From positions 248,001-312,000 of the forward strand of contig JAGXBC010000001.1 of the NCBI GenBank assembly GCA_018971305.1: a stretch of 64,000 bases of DNA, written 5' to 3'. Numbering within the stretch: the first letter of the stretch is position 1; the number at the start of each line of letters is the position of its first letter. Position numbers and translations under genes: made by a program. Positions 16,433 to 24,642 of the stretch are shown here, one piece after another. The DNA comes from Patescibacteria group bacterium. GTDB taxonomy: Bacteria > Patescibacteria > Paceibacteria > UBA6257 > 2-01-FULL-56-20. The notes below the pieces were generated by a model. The model did not search any database. It saw only the letters and a program-made list of their open reading frames with translations, and had not been told where the DNA came from.

Positions 16433-18304
16433 TTATAGATTAAGCAGTGAGCCGCCGGTGAATTTTCCGATAAGGCCATTTATGAACGAAGCAAGGAATC
16501 CTGCTACGGCGTTCGCGTTCGCGGAAAGATGAATGTCGCCTCCAAGAGCGCTGGATAGTTTGTTGCCGATAGTGGCTCCAGGTGTGGTTATGAGTTGTTT
16601 AGATAGGCTTGGCGTTTTACATACTTCAGCGCTACAAGTTCCATTGGTACAGGTTGTTAGTTGGGTCTGAGTGTAGCCTGCTTGAATTTCGTTGTTGACA
16701 TTCGCTGTTATGGTGTTTACAGCATCTGTTTGGCTTTGGCCCGTAATATCGTTCACATCATAAGATGCGCTATATGGCAAGCAATCTCCGCCACTGCTTA
16801 TGCCACCCCCAGTGTCTGTCCCGGGGAAACCTTGGCCGGCGACGGCTCTGTTTACTTGGGAGTTAAGCGCCGCGGCCGCATCTGACAATTGTTTGTCGTG
16901 GGCGAGAGACAGGAATCCGAAAAAGTTATTATTTGGCCGCAACATTGCTCCGAAACCATTCCATCCCCCCCTGCTGAAATCGCCATAGAAAGCATTTGCA
17001 TCTGTTAAGACGAGCCTTAAGTCGCTTTTCGGAGTCGCATTTAGTGCCGTAAGGTTTAACATTTTCCCCACTAAACCGCTGAAGGACGGATCTCCGCGGG
17101 CTACGCTCATGGTAAGTGATTGAGCCGCTGCCGTATCAAACGCTTTAGCCTGGTAATTCAGCCAATTGGTTATGAATTTCGGAGCGCCGGAACCCTGCAC
17201 ATACTTGACCATTGCCTGTTGTATTGTGTTTACAAGTTGCGTTCTTAGGACCAGTATGAGGGCTTGTTCTATAATCTTCCAGATATTCGTTACAATATCG
17301 TTTATCAATGAGCTAATTTGGGTGCCCAAGCGTATGGGGCCAGTATAGTCAGCGTACGCTGTTTTGACGCCGATTAATTGATTTATAAATGCCAAGACCC
17401 CCGTCTTTGTTTCTTGATGCACGGAGAGAGATTTTTGCAATCCGGCTTTTTCAAACTCGGTTTGTAGGTCGGAAGCTACGGTAGGCAGGACATTTTTTTC
17501 TGCTTGGGCGATAAGATAAGTTTTCACAGGATCGTCAGTTGTTTCCACATTTACTCCCATGTCGGCGAAGTTTTTTTCATAAACTATCGCCGCGAGCAGG
17601 CTTTTATGGAAGCCAACAAGCGTAGACGGAATTGTTATCGATTGTGTGCTGCTTGCGGCCTTAGCTAACGTTTCGGCAACCGGCTGAAGTTCGCTCGGGT
17701 TTGCCGTGGTCGGATCTTTTTCTAAAAAGGCCGTAATAACTTGATTGGTCGTATATTGATTAAATATATTATCCAGCTCGGTGATGTATCTCTCTTTGGC
17801 GGCCACCGAGTTGTCGTCGGAAATATTGACCGTCAGTGCCTTGGCCTCGGCAATCCAGTCCGGAGCCTGGAGGGTCTGTATTTCGGGGGCGCCCGTTAGC
17901 TGATTTAGTAAGCTCGTCTGGTCCGGCATATTCAGCGAAGTTTGGCCGTCGGCGGTTTGTTGCGGTCCGGAGGGATTTGCGAGAACAATTTGCCGCGCAA
18001 AACTGTCGGCAAAATCATGCGTAAGGTTCCCGGTTGTCTCCGCCGGCGGTAAGTCGCTGGCTTTTATCGCAACCGATCCGGCCGAATTAACTGTTTGATT
18101 ATCTGTTATTTGGGGAGCAACTGCATACTGATCCGTAAAAGCATTGCCAGGCACCAAATTGGCATAATTCTGTGACTGGTTGGAGATGTTAGCTTGCTGG
18201 GTTAGGGTCTGGTTATTTTGCCAGTCGAGAAAAATCAAACCCGCGGAACTCATAATTGCCGCCAAAACCAAAAACCCCCCTATTAACTTTTTTAAATCTA
18301 TCAT
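16433..18304 (-). CDS. First gene of the T4SS operon, membrane-anchored extracytoplasmic protein
   Basis: A 623-residue protein with an N-terminal signal anchor (LIGGFLVLAAIMSSAGLIFL) and a long extracytoplasmic region. It contains helical segments around residues 330-400 (ISSLINDIVTNIWKIIEQAL then ILVLRTQLVNTIQQAMVKYV) and a Cys-containing stretch (TTCTNGTCSAEVC). It ends with a hydrophobic region AGFLASFINGLIGKFTGGS. The position right before a VirB6-like gene suggests a periplasm-side component comparable in location to VirB5 or a conjugation-associated protein, but no homology is recognised. The start is set by a -10 box 8 bases upstream, giving a nearly leaderless transcript. Confidence 0.65.
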   Translation of the reverse strand: MIDLKKLIGGFLVLAAIMSSAGLIFLDWQNNQTLTQQANISNQSQNYANLVPGNAFTDQYAVAPQITDNQTVNSAGSVAIKASDLPPAETTGNLTHDFADSFARQIVLANPSGPQQTADGQTSLNMPDQTSLLNQLTGAPEIQTLQAPDWIAEAKALTVNISDDNSVAAKERYITELDNIFNQYTTNQVITAFLEKDPTTANPSELQPVAETLAKAASSTQSITIPSTLVGFHKSLLAAIVYEKNFADMGVNVETTDDPVKTYLIAQAEKNVLPTVASDLQTEFEKAGLQKSLSVHQETKTGVLAFINQLIGVKTAYADYTGPIRLGTQISSLINDIVTNIWKIIEQALILVLRTQLVNTIQQAMVKYVQGSGAPKFITNWLNYQAKAFDTAAAQSLTMSVARGDPSFSGLVGKMLNLTALNATPKSDLRLVLTDANAFYGDFSRGGWNGFGAMLRPNNNFFGFLSLAHDKQLSDAAAALNSQVNRAVAGQGFPGTDTGGGISSGGDCLPYSASYDVNDITGQSQTDAVNTITANVNNEIQAGYTQTQLTTCTNGTCSAEVCKTPSLSKQLITTPGATIGNKLSSALGGDIHLSANANAVAGFLASFINGLIGKFTGGSLLNL

Positions 18305-18312
18305 TCATTATT

Positions 18313-18318
18313 ATTATA
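18313..18318 (-). promoter_or_regulatory. -10 box of the T4SS operon
   Basis: On the minus strand TATAAT, with the predicted transcript start about 7 bases on, at 18306, two bases before the ATG at 18304. No convincing -35 box is seen at the usual spacing. It suggests a leaderless or nearly leaderless first gene for the whole secretion operon. Confidence 0.55.
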
Positions 18319-18414
18319 GCGTATTTACTGTCTAGAACCGCGATAAAAGTTATGCACACTGGTTATTTATTCATTCATAGTTAGGGTGCATGCTACACGG
18401 AAAACAAAAAGAGT

Positions 18415-19281
18415 TTATTTGTCCAATAAATCCGCTATTTTTTTGATATCTTCGATGCTTAAATTTTGCGGCCTATCGTTTGGTTTTATATCAATTTTTT
18501 GCAATTTTTCCGAGATCCACTCCTTCGTTTTCCGTGGTTGGTAATTCGCGGCCAAATTGTTGAGTATTGTCTTCCGCGGTTGAGCAAATAGCATGCGAAT
18601 TGTTTTATAGTAATTTATGCTTCTGTCTTCTGGCTTCTGATTTATAACTTCCAACCTTATCACTGCTGAATCTACTTCCGGAGGCGGGGAAAAATTTTCC
18701 CGTGACACCCTCATCACGATTTTCGCTATCGCCCAAAACTGGATGCTCGCGGCAAGGCGGTTCATCCCGTTGGGGGCAGGTGTGCGCTGCGGGCCCTCGC
18801 AGCCTCTAACGGGATTCATTTTCGGCACAGCGCAGATTCTTTCTGCAACCTCGTTTTGAATCATAAAGACGCACAACTCCGGCTTATTCTCCAGCTCCCC
18901 GATTGTGCGAAGCAGGTGTCCAGTAATGTAGTATGGGATATTGCCGACCAATTTCCATTTTGACGTTTTCAGCTCTCCGGCAGAAACAAGCTTAGGAATT
19001 ATTTCCAGGGCATCGCCATCCACGACTTCCATATTTTTATTTTCGGAAAATTTTACACGCAGCAACTCAGCAAGTTTTTCATCTTTTTCAATCGCGACGA
19101 TTGTTATCCCCACCCCGCCATTTTTGGAAATTGGAAATTGGAAATTGGAAATTTCGCTTGTCAGCTCCCCGTGCCCAGCGCCCACCTCTAAAACAACGTC
19201 GCCGGACTTCAGTTCCAATATTTTAACAATGTCTTTTAGAACGGTTCCGTTTTTAAGGAAATGTTGTCCTAGTCTTCTCAT
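18415..19281 (-). CDS. rsmA: 16S rRNA adenine dimethyltransferase (RsmA/KsgA) with an 18-residue insertion
   Basis: Dimethylates two adjacent adenines near the 3' end of 16S rRNA during small-subunit assembly. The SAM-binding motif is VVLEVGAGHGELT, the start QHFLKNGTVLKDIV is typical, and the catalytic motif IV reads KLVGNIPYYITGHLL. At 288 residues it is normal to slightly long. Between EVAERICAVPKMN and NRLAASIQFW there is an extra PVRGCEGPQRTPAPNGMN that is not expected in the family; it corresponds to a 54-base palindromic insertion flanked by a 5-base repeat. The frame is kept, so the enzyme is probably functional. Divergent from the next plus-strand genes. Confidence 0.93.
   Translation of the reverse strand: MRRLGQHFLKNGTVLKDIVKILELKSGDVVLEVGAGHGELTSEISNFQFPISKNGGVGITIVAIEKDEKLAELLRVKFSENKNMEVVDGDALEIIPKLVSAGELKTSKWKLVGNIPYYITGHLLRTIGELENKPELCVFMIQNEVAERICAVPKMNPVRGCEGPQRTPAPNGMNRLAASIQFWAIAKIVMRVSRENFSPPPEVDSAVIRLEVINQKPEDRSINYYKTIRMLFAQPRKTILNNLAANYQPRKTKEWISEKLQKIDIKPNDRPQNLSIEDIKKIADLLDK
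18761..18819. mobile_element. 54-bp palindromic element inserted in frame in rsmA
   Basis: Arms ATCCCGTT (18764-18771) and AACGGGAT (18808-18815), with an inner GC-rich stem around GCTGCGGGCCCTCGCAGC. The direct repeat TTCAT occurs at 18761-18765 and 18815-18819, exactly 54 bases apart, resembling a target-site duplication. At protein level Met-Asn is duplicated on both sides of the insert. The insertion length is divisible by three, so rsmA stays open. Confidence 0.75.
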
Positions 19282-19419
19282 CTTATTATATTAACCGTAG
19301 TATGGATGAATTGTATAATTTTGTGCTCGCGAACCTCGCACATAACAAAGTATGTGTTGGGTGAGTCCGGTTCGTCCGGAGAAAACAAACCCTTTGTTTA
19401 TTTTCTGCTCTCTGACGGG

Positions 19420-19425
19420 TATAAT
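19420..19425 (+). promoter_or_regulatory. -10 box before the 131-aa membrane protein
   Basis: TATAAT ends 9 bases before the ATG at 19435, so the transcript would start within 2-3 bases of the start codon. A TTGTTT at 19394-19399 is 20 bases away, too far for a good -35. Confidence 0.45.
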
Positions 19426-19434
19426 AAAAATAAC

Positions 19435-19830
19435 ATGTTCCAATACTTGATGGCCGGGTATCTGCATAGTTGGCTCTTCCCATTTTTTTTCACGATAACG
19501 ACCGAGACCATCATTTTGTGGCTGTTCGTAAGAAAAATCTTTCATATAAACGGGAGAGACCTGCCGCTTACGATTGTTATCGCGGCCGGAATTTTCGCCA
19601 ATGGATTCACTCATCCACAGGTGTGGTTTGTCTTCCCGTTTATTTTTCAAAGCTATACTATTGCCATAGTTATTGCCGAACTTTTTGCCTTTATAGCGGA
19701 AGCTATTTTTTATAATATTTTCCTTAAAATAACTATAAAAAGGGCATTAATCGTTTCCCTGTCGGCTAACGCCTTCTCCTTTTTGGCGGGAATTTTCCTC
19801 CACTTTTTCGTAAACAGTAAGATATTTTAA
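19435..19830 (+). CDS. Small polytopic membrane protein of unknown function
   Basis: Predicted 131-residue protein with about four hydrophobic helices: YLHSWLFPFFFTITTETIIL, LPLTIVIAAGIFANGF, YTIAIVIAELFAFIAEAIFY and VSLSANAFSFLAGIFLHFFV. The open frame extends upstream to 19306, but that part (MNCIILCSRTSHITKYV) is hydrophilic and unconvincing; the ATG at 19435 sits directly behind a TATAAT box. It is followed 18 bases later by a UbiA-family gene with which it may form an operon. No family recognised. Confidence 0.6.
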   Translation: MFQYLMAGYLHSWLFPFFFTITTETIILWLFVRKIFHINGRDLPLTIVIAAGIFANGFTHPQVWFVFPFIFQSYTIAIVIAELFAFIAEAIFYNIFLKITIKRALIVSLSANAFSFLAGIFLHFFVNSKIF

Positions 19831-19848
19831 CGATTAATCTGGGCCCTC

Positions 19849-21492
19849 ATGTTGAAAAAACTTCTGGTGAAAATTGAAAACGCAAACATAGGTTTTAAGG
19901 AACTGGTTGTCGGTTTTTCGGCAATAGTTTTCGTGCGGATATTTTTGGAAAATTTTTCCAGTATTCCCCTTAGCGGAGTTATCACGTCTAACACATCAAC
20001 TATACTGCACTACTTCCTTTATTATACGGTGAATACTTTGTCGGTGGCCCTTATTCTGGGGCTATCCGTGGGTAATTTCAGGAAGGCATGGAATTTCATT
20101 TTATTCGGATTGCTTATTGAATGGTTGCCCCCTATTTACGACCTTATTGTTTCCGCTGGGAACGGATATCCAATGCATTATCCGCCAATAGATTCGTGGC
20201 AGGTGTTATTGGGCCACTTTTTTATGGTTGGTGGGGGCGCGGTTAATCTCACCACTCCCGGACAGACGTTACAGATATCCTTGATTGTTGTGGGAATCTT
20301 GATCTATGTGATCTTATCAACTAAAAGCATTACTCGCGGCGTCGTGGCAGCGCTACTTTCTTACTCGGCAATTTTTTTCTGGGCGACATCGCCTACTATC
20401 ATCAAGGTAATCAACGATTTTTTTCATCCTGAGGTTGCGGGGCAAACGCTTATCCAGTTTTTTTCTGCGGAAATATCCAGGTCAATGCTTATAAAGAATT
20501 TTTTACACCCCACCATTTCTGTGCAGCCGCTTCGTGCCTATGAAATATTCTTCGGGGTAACCATGTCTTCGTTTTATTATATTGCCGCATCCGTTCTGAT
20601 CGTCGCCATTCTTCTATTAATGGATAAGCGCAAGACCCTTGCTACGCTTGGCAACTCTCGCATGATCCACGCTGTTTATTATTATGCAATTCTTGTGTCG
20701 GGGTTCTTGGTGGCCATAAACCTGACCGGTTCCATAATAGCTTTCGGCTGGCTAGACAGTTTTTCTTTATTGTCCCTTGCTGTCGCTTCTTTCTGCGCCA
20801 GGATGTTTGCCGTCGGCATAAACGACCTCTACGACATTGAGATTGATAAAATTTCCCACCCCAAGCGCCCCCTTCCCAGTAAAACCTTAACGGAAGGCGA
20901 CATTAAGGACGCGAACCTTTTCTTTTTAATCTGGGCGCTTGTCGGGGCATTTATCGTTGGACACTATGTCTTTTTTATGATGCTTGTCATTATATCCGTT
21001 TCTTATATCTACTCTGCGCCCCCCTTGCGCCTAAAAAGAATTCCACTTTTTGCAAATTTTTTGATGTCTTTGGCGTATTTCTCTCTTTTCGCCTCCGGAT
21101 TTTTTATGGCCAGTGCCGACCAATCAATACGGGCCTTGCCGATAAGATATCTATTCTTGATAACAATCGTTTTTACGCTGGGGACGACAGTAAAAGATCT
21201 AAAAGATATTGATGGCGACCGTGCTGCAGGAGTTATGACCATCCCGGTTATTATTGGGAGGAATAACGGAAGGCGAATTATCGGATTGTTATTGTCATCG
21301 GCATTTTTTCTGGTGCCGATAATCTTGAATATAAGGACTATCCTTATCCCCTCGCTCATTGCCGCCATTGCGGGGTATCTAATTGTCGTGTCCAACCACT
21401 ATAAAGATAACTTTATTTTTATACTCTACATCGCATACATTATTGTTATCATATCCATTGTTCTATCGGGAGTATCTGCGCCGCTTTATTAG
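19849..21492 (+). CDS. UbiA-family prenyltransferase with extra N-terminal membrane domain
   Basis: An integral membrane enzyme that would transfer a polyprenyl group to an acceptor. The C-terminal 280 residues have both Asp-rich motifs of UbiA enzymes: NDLYDIEIDKISHPKRPLPS and DLKDIDGDRAAGV, each binding Mg-diphosphate, plus multiple membrane helices. The first about 260 residues are an additional polytopic region (LILGLSVGNFRKAWNFILFG and similar) not found in ordinary family members of about 290 residues. The substrate cannot be read; related enzymes make quinones, haem or polyprenyl lipids. Downstream of a small membrane protein and on the plus strand, with a 90-base gap to the next gene. 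Confidence 0.85.
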   Translation: MLKKLLVKIENANIGFKELVVGFSAIVFVRIFLENFSSIPLSGVITSNTSTILHYFLYYTVNTLSVALILGLSVGNFRKAWNFILFGLLIEWLPPIYDLIVSAGNGYPMHYPPIDSWQVLLGHFFMVGGGAVNLTTPGQTLQISLIVVGILIYVILSTKSITRGVVAALLSYSAIFFWATSPTIIKVINDFFHPEVAGQTLIQFFSAEISRSMLIKNFLHPTISVQPLRAYEIFFGVTMSSFYYIAASVLIVAILLLMDKRKTLATLGNSRMIHAVYYYAILVSGFLVAINLTGSIIAFGWLDSFSLLSLAVASFCARMFAVGINDLYDIEIDKISHPKRPLPSKTLTEGDIKDANLFFLIWALVGAFIVGHYVFFMMLVIISVSYIYSAPPLRLKRIPLFANFLMSLAYFSLFASGFFMASADQSIRALPIRYLFLITIVFTLGTTVKDLKDIDGDRAAGVMTIPVIIGRNNGRRIIGLLLSSAFFLVPIILNIRTILIPSLIAAIAGYLIVVSNHYKDNFIFILYIAYIIVIISIVLSGVSAPLY

Positions 21493-21582
21493 ACGGCCCA
21501 TGGGCCTAGTAACATCCATAAAAAATAAGAAGGCTTGGAATCGTAATCGGGATTTTGCTTGTGTTATTATTAAATTGTAACC

Positions 21583-22617
21583 ATGTCAATATCCAAAGGG
21601 CGTATTGCCCTACTTATCGGTTTGGGTGTCGTATTGTTGGGAATTTTTGTTTTGATATTCTTTTTTCAGAGACGGCCATCGGTGCCGACTCCGTCCGGCA
21701 ACGAACTTAGCGCTGCTGGTACTCAGGGCGTGCAGTTTACTTTCGGCGGCCAGAATCCCGTTGTTGGGTCATCGGGTTCCGGGTCTTCCGGCGGACAAGG
21801 TTCGCTGTTTTTCCAGCAGTCTTCGCAGTCGGCTGGTCCGGGAACATCGGTCGGTAATGCTTTTCTGCCGTCGTCTGGAAATGGCGTCAGGATAAGTTCT
21901 GGCGGGAATACAAATACGGGCGTTGGCGGAGGAGGAATATCCATACCTACATACACTGCGCCGTCTTTGAGCGATTTAATAAACAAAGAATTCCCTTCAG
22001 GGATAAATGCCTTAAGCGTATTGAACGATCTCGGGAACGTCGGCTCTGTTATTAGTTCGCAAGACCCTTATATTCAGGGCCTGATCACCCAGTATCAGCA
22101 GATTCTTGCCGAACAGCAGCAATTAAGATCGTTGGCTCAAACTATGCAGCAGAATGCGCCAGTTATCCCGGCGGATTTAATCCAGGGGGTTTCCAATGGC
22201 CAAGTCACCCTGTCGCTTTCCGCCATGCAAAATCTTTTGAATAATCAGGCGAGTACAACCGCCGCATTCAACGAAAAAATCAATATTGCGAACAGCCAGC
22301 TCTCGTCAATACTCAATTCTCAAATATCTCAGGCTCAGAGCGCAGGAATTTCTTATCCCGGATTACAAAGTGCCTTAAGCCAAGTTGATCAATTCAATAG
22401 CTCCACAGCATCATTTGACCAGCAGGCCTCCACTTTTAATTCTCAGACAACCAATTTAATAAATCAGTTTTTGGCCAATTCTTCCGGAACGATGTCTCAA
22501 GAAGACTTACAAAACCTTCTTAGCCAATTAAATGCCAGTACGACGGCAATGCAGCAACAGATGAGCATGCTAGAAAATCAGGCCACGAGTCTGACTAATA
22601 CTCTCAGTTTTCAGTAG
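21583..22617 (+). CDS. Membrane-anchored Ser/Gly/Gln-rich protein of unknown function
   Basis: A 344-residue protein with an N-terminal anchor (IALLIGLGVVLLGIFVLIFF). Residues about 35-130 are a low-complexity Gly/Ser-rich linker (SGSGSSGGQGSLFFQQSS). The C-terminal 200 residues are helical, rich in Gln, Ser and Asn, with heptad-like spacing (QQILAEQQQLRSLAQTMQQN, QQQMSMLENQATSLTN) that suggests coiled coils. No Cys. It ends 15 bases before the convergent helicase stop. A surface stalk or secreted scaffold is plausible, but no family is recognised. Confidence 0.6.
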   Translation: MSISKGRIALLIGLGVVLLGIFVLIFFFQRRPSVPTPSGNELSAAGTQGVQFTFGGQNPVVGSSGSGSSGGQGSLFFQQSSQSAGPGTSVGNAFLPSSGNGVRISSGGNTNTGVGGGGISIPTYTAPSLSDLINKEFPSGINALSVLNDLGNVGSVISSQDPYIQGLITQYQQILAEQQQLRSLAQTMQQNAPVIPADLIQGVSNGQVTLSLSAMQNLLNNQASTTAAFNEKINIANSQLSSILNSQISQAQSAGISYPGLQSALSQVDQFNSSTASFDQQASTFNSQTTNLINQFLANSSGTMSQEDLQNLLSQLNASTTAMQQQMSMLENQATSLTNTLSFQ

Positions 22618-22632
22618 CATTCGTATCTCGTC

Positions 22633-24474
22633 TTAGTCCCAGCTTACACTGATGTCATCTTCTGTAGGGGAAAATGATTCGCTTTCCAATTCCAGTAATT
22701 CCTGCGGAATTTCAGAAAGAAATCGTGACGGGGCACCGAAGAAACTCAAAAAAAGTTTTTTCTTGGCCCGTGTCATAGCAACGTACATCAACCTTCGTTC
22801 TTCCTCCATCTGGTCTTCGTCTTCGTAAGACATAATATGCGGCAAAAGGCCTTCGGAAGACCCGGCAATAAAAACCCGGTCAAATTCCAACCCTTTGGCC
22901 AGATGGATCGTTGATAAATGCACCTCCGGTTGGGAATCACCCCCTCTTGAATTTTCCGTTTCTGTCACCGATTTTCCCATATCAGTTTGCTGCACGAGAG
23001 CTATCTCTTCCAGGAATTGCTGGAGATTATCAAAACCGGCGGCAAAACCAATAAGCTCGGCAATGTTCTCGCGCCTCTCTTCTGGGTTGAGAAAATTATT
23101 TTCCAGATATTCAAAATAATCGGTTGCTTTGAGAAATATTCCTATCAAATCGAGCGGCGCGCTGCTTTGCGCGGCAGCGAAACCTTCCTGGAGGTCGGCG
23201 AATTTTCTCTGCGATAGCAGTTTTTCCAGGCGTTCGCGGCTTGGCTCATCGCTTTTATTCATGGCCCATCTGAGGGCGGCGACGATATCCTTTATTTCTT
23301 TGCGTTCGTAGAATTTCAGGCCGCCGAAAATTTTATATGGGATTTGCCGGCGGATAAGAGCTTGTTCTATCGCGCGCGACTGCGCATTGGTCCGATATAG
23401 TACCGCCGTTGTGCCACCCTCCGGTTCTTTAATGTTTTTCGCAATCCACTCCGCTTCCTCGTTCTCGTCGCCAGCTTCAAAAATTTTTATCGGTTCCCCC
23501 GCGGGATTTCTTGTCCAGAGATTTTTCGGCCGCCTATTGGCATTATTTTTGGAAACTTCGGCGGCTGCCGAAATTATATTGGAGGTTGAGCGATAATTTT
23601 CTTCCAAAAACGTGATTTGCGCATCAGGCCAGTCTTTTTCGAAATTTTGAAAAATTTCCATGTCGGCGTAGCGCCAGCCATAGATCAATTGTTCGTCGTC
23701 GCCGACAACGCTCAGGTTTTTGTGTGAGCCCGCAAGCAATTTTATTAATTCGTACTGTTTAGGGTTCATGTCCTGATATTCATCAACAAGAACAGCGTCA
23801 AACCTTTTTTGATATTTATTAAGGACCTCGGGATGTTTCTTGAAAAGCCAAACAACTTTTTCTATTAAGTCGTCAAAGTCGAAAGCATTATTGCGGATGA
23901 GGTCTTCTTCATAAAGCTCATATGCCCGAAATGCCAGCCGATTCTTCTCGTGAGAGCTTTTTTTTAGTTCTCCAATAAACGAATTTTTGTTTTTCGCGGC
24001 GGAGATCTGTCTTTTGAAGAACGCCGGCATTTCCCGGGAATCTTTTTTGGCTTCGCCGTCCCGCTCTTCGGATTTTTTCTTCGGGACCAGCCTCCTCGCT
24101 ATTTTTTTTATAAGGTCAAAAGAGTCGTGATCGTCAAAAATCGTGAAGTTCGGAGTTCTATTAAGAAGATTAGCTTCTTGCCGCAATATTCTGGCGCCAA
24201 ATGAGTGGAATGTGCCTATAAATGGTTCTGTGCCCGTGGTTCCGCGTCCTATATTCAGTCCCGTGCGATCGGCCATCTCTCTGGCGGCCTTGTTCGTAAA
24301 AGTTATGGCACAGATTTTCCCGGGAGGCATGCCTTTTTTGATAAAATATCCAATTCGGCTTGTCAGTGTGCTGGTTTTTCCAGTTCCGGCTCCGGCCACT
24401 ATTAAAAGGGGCGAGTTAGGAGCTTCCGTGGCTGCTTTTTGCTGTTCGTTCAGCGTGCTGGATTTTTTTGGCAT
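22633..24474 (-). CDS. uvrD: UvrD/PcrA-family superfamily 1 DNA helicase
   Basis: ATP-dependent 3'-5' DNA helicase for repair and replication-conflict resolution. Motif I is IVAGAGTGKTSTLTSRI near the N-terminus, followed by ICAITFTNKAAREM (Ia), VLVDEYQDMNPKQYEL (II), VVGDDEQLIYGWRYADM (III), ITFLEENYRST (IV), VHLSTIHLAKGLEFDRVFIA (V) and RRLMYVAMTRAKKKLFLSF (VI). All SF1A motifs are present. At 613 residues it is shorter than E. coli UvrD (about 720), mainly in 1B/2B and the C-terminal tail. Single gene on the minus strand, convergent with the gene at 21583. Confidence 0.94.
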   Translation of the reverse strand: MPKKSSTLNEQQKAATEAPNSPLLIVAGAGTGKTSTLTSRIGYFIKKGMPPGKICAITFTNKAAREMADRTGLNIGRGTTGTEPFIGTFHSFGARILRQEANLLNRTPNFTIFDDHDSFDLIKKIARRLVPKKKSEERDGEAKKDSREMPAFFKRQISAAKNKNSFIGELKKSSHEKNRLAFRAYELYEEDLIRNNAFDFDDLIEKVVWLFKKHPEVLNKYQKRFDAVLVDEYQDMNPKQYELIKLLAGSHKNLSVVGDDEQLIYGWRYADMEIFQNFEKDWPDAQITFLEENYRSTSNIISAAAEVSKNNANRRPKNLWTRNPAGEPIKIFEAGDENEEAEWIAKNIKEPEGGTTAVLYRTNAQSRAIEQALIRRQIPYKIFGGLKFYERKEIKDIVAALRWAMNKSDEPSRERLEKLLSQRKFADLQEGFAAAQSSAPLDLIGIFLKATDYFEYLENNFLNPEERRENIAELIGFAAGFDNLQQFLEEIALVQQTDMGKSVTETENSRGGDSQPEVHLSTIHLAKGLEFDRVFIAGSSEGLLPHIMSYEDEDQMEEERRLMYVAMTRAKKKLFLSFFGAPSRFLSEIPQELLELESESFSPTEDDISVSWD

Positions 24475-24524
24475 AAATGATATAGTGATTGTGTTATTAA
24501 TACCATTTTAGGCCAATTAAATAA

Positions 24525-24546
24525 ACCCCCGGCTGCTAGCGGGGGT
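24525..24546. repeat. Small hairpin upstream of the LysM-M23 gene
   Basis: Arms ACCCCCG / CGGGGGT with an 8-base loop, in the 168-base gap between divergent uvrD and the peptidase gene. No T tract follows directly on either strand; role unclear. Confidence 0.5.
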
Positions 24547-24642
24547 AGTGCTTTTGAGGGCAGAAACAAGGGTTTTTCGTTTTTTTTAGCTTTTCTGTTC
24601 CGGTCACTAGCCAAAATAAAAAGTAAATTAGCTAATCCGCTT

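Noticed and set aside
19291..19650. Minus-strand 119-codon frame over the small membrane protein gene
   Set aside because: It is antisense to a hydrophobic gene with a TATAAT box; the frame lacks a ribosome site and its composition is not convincing.
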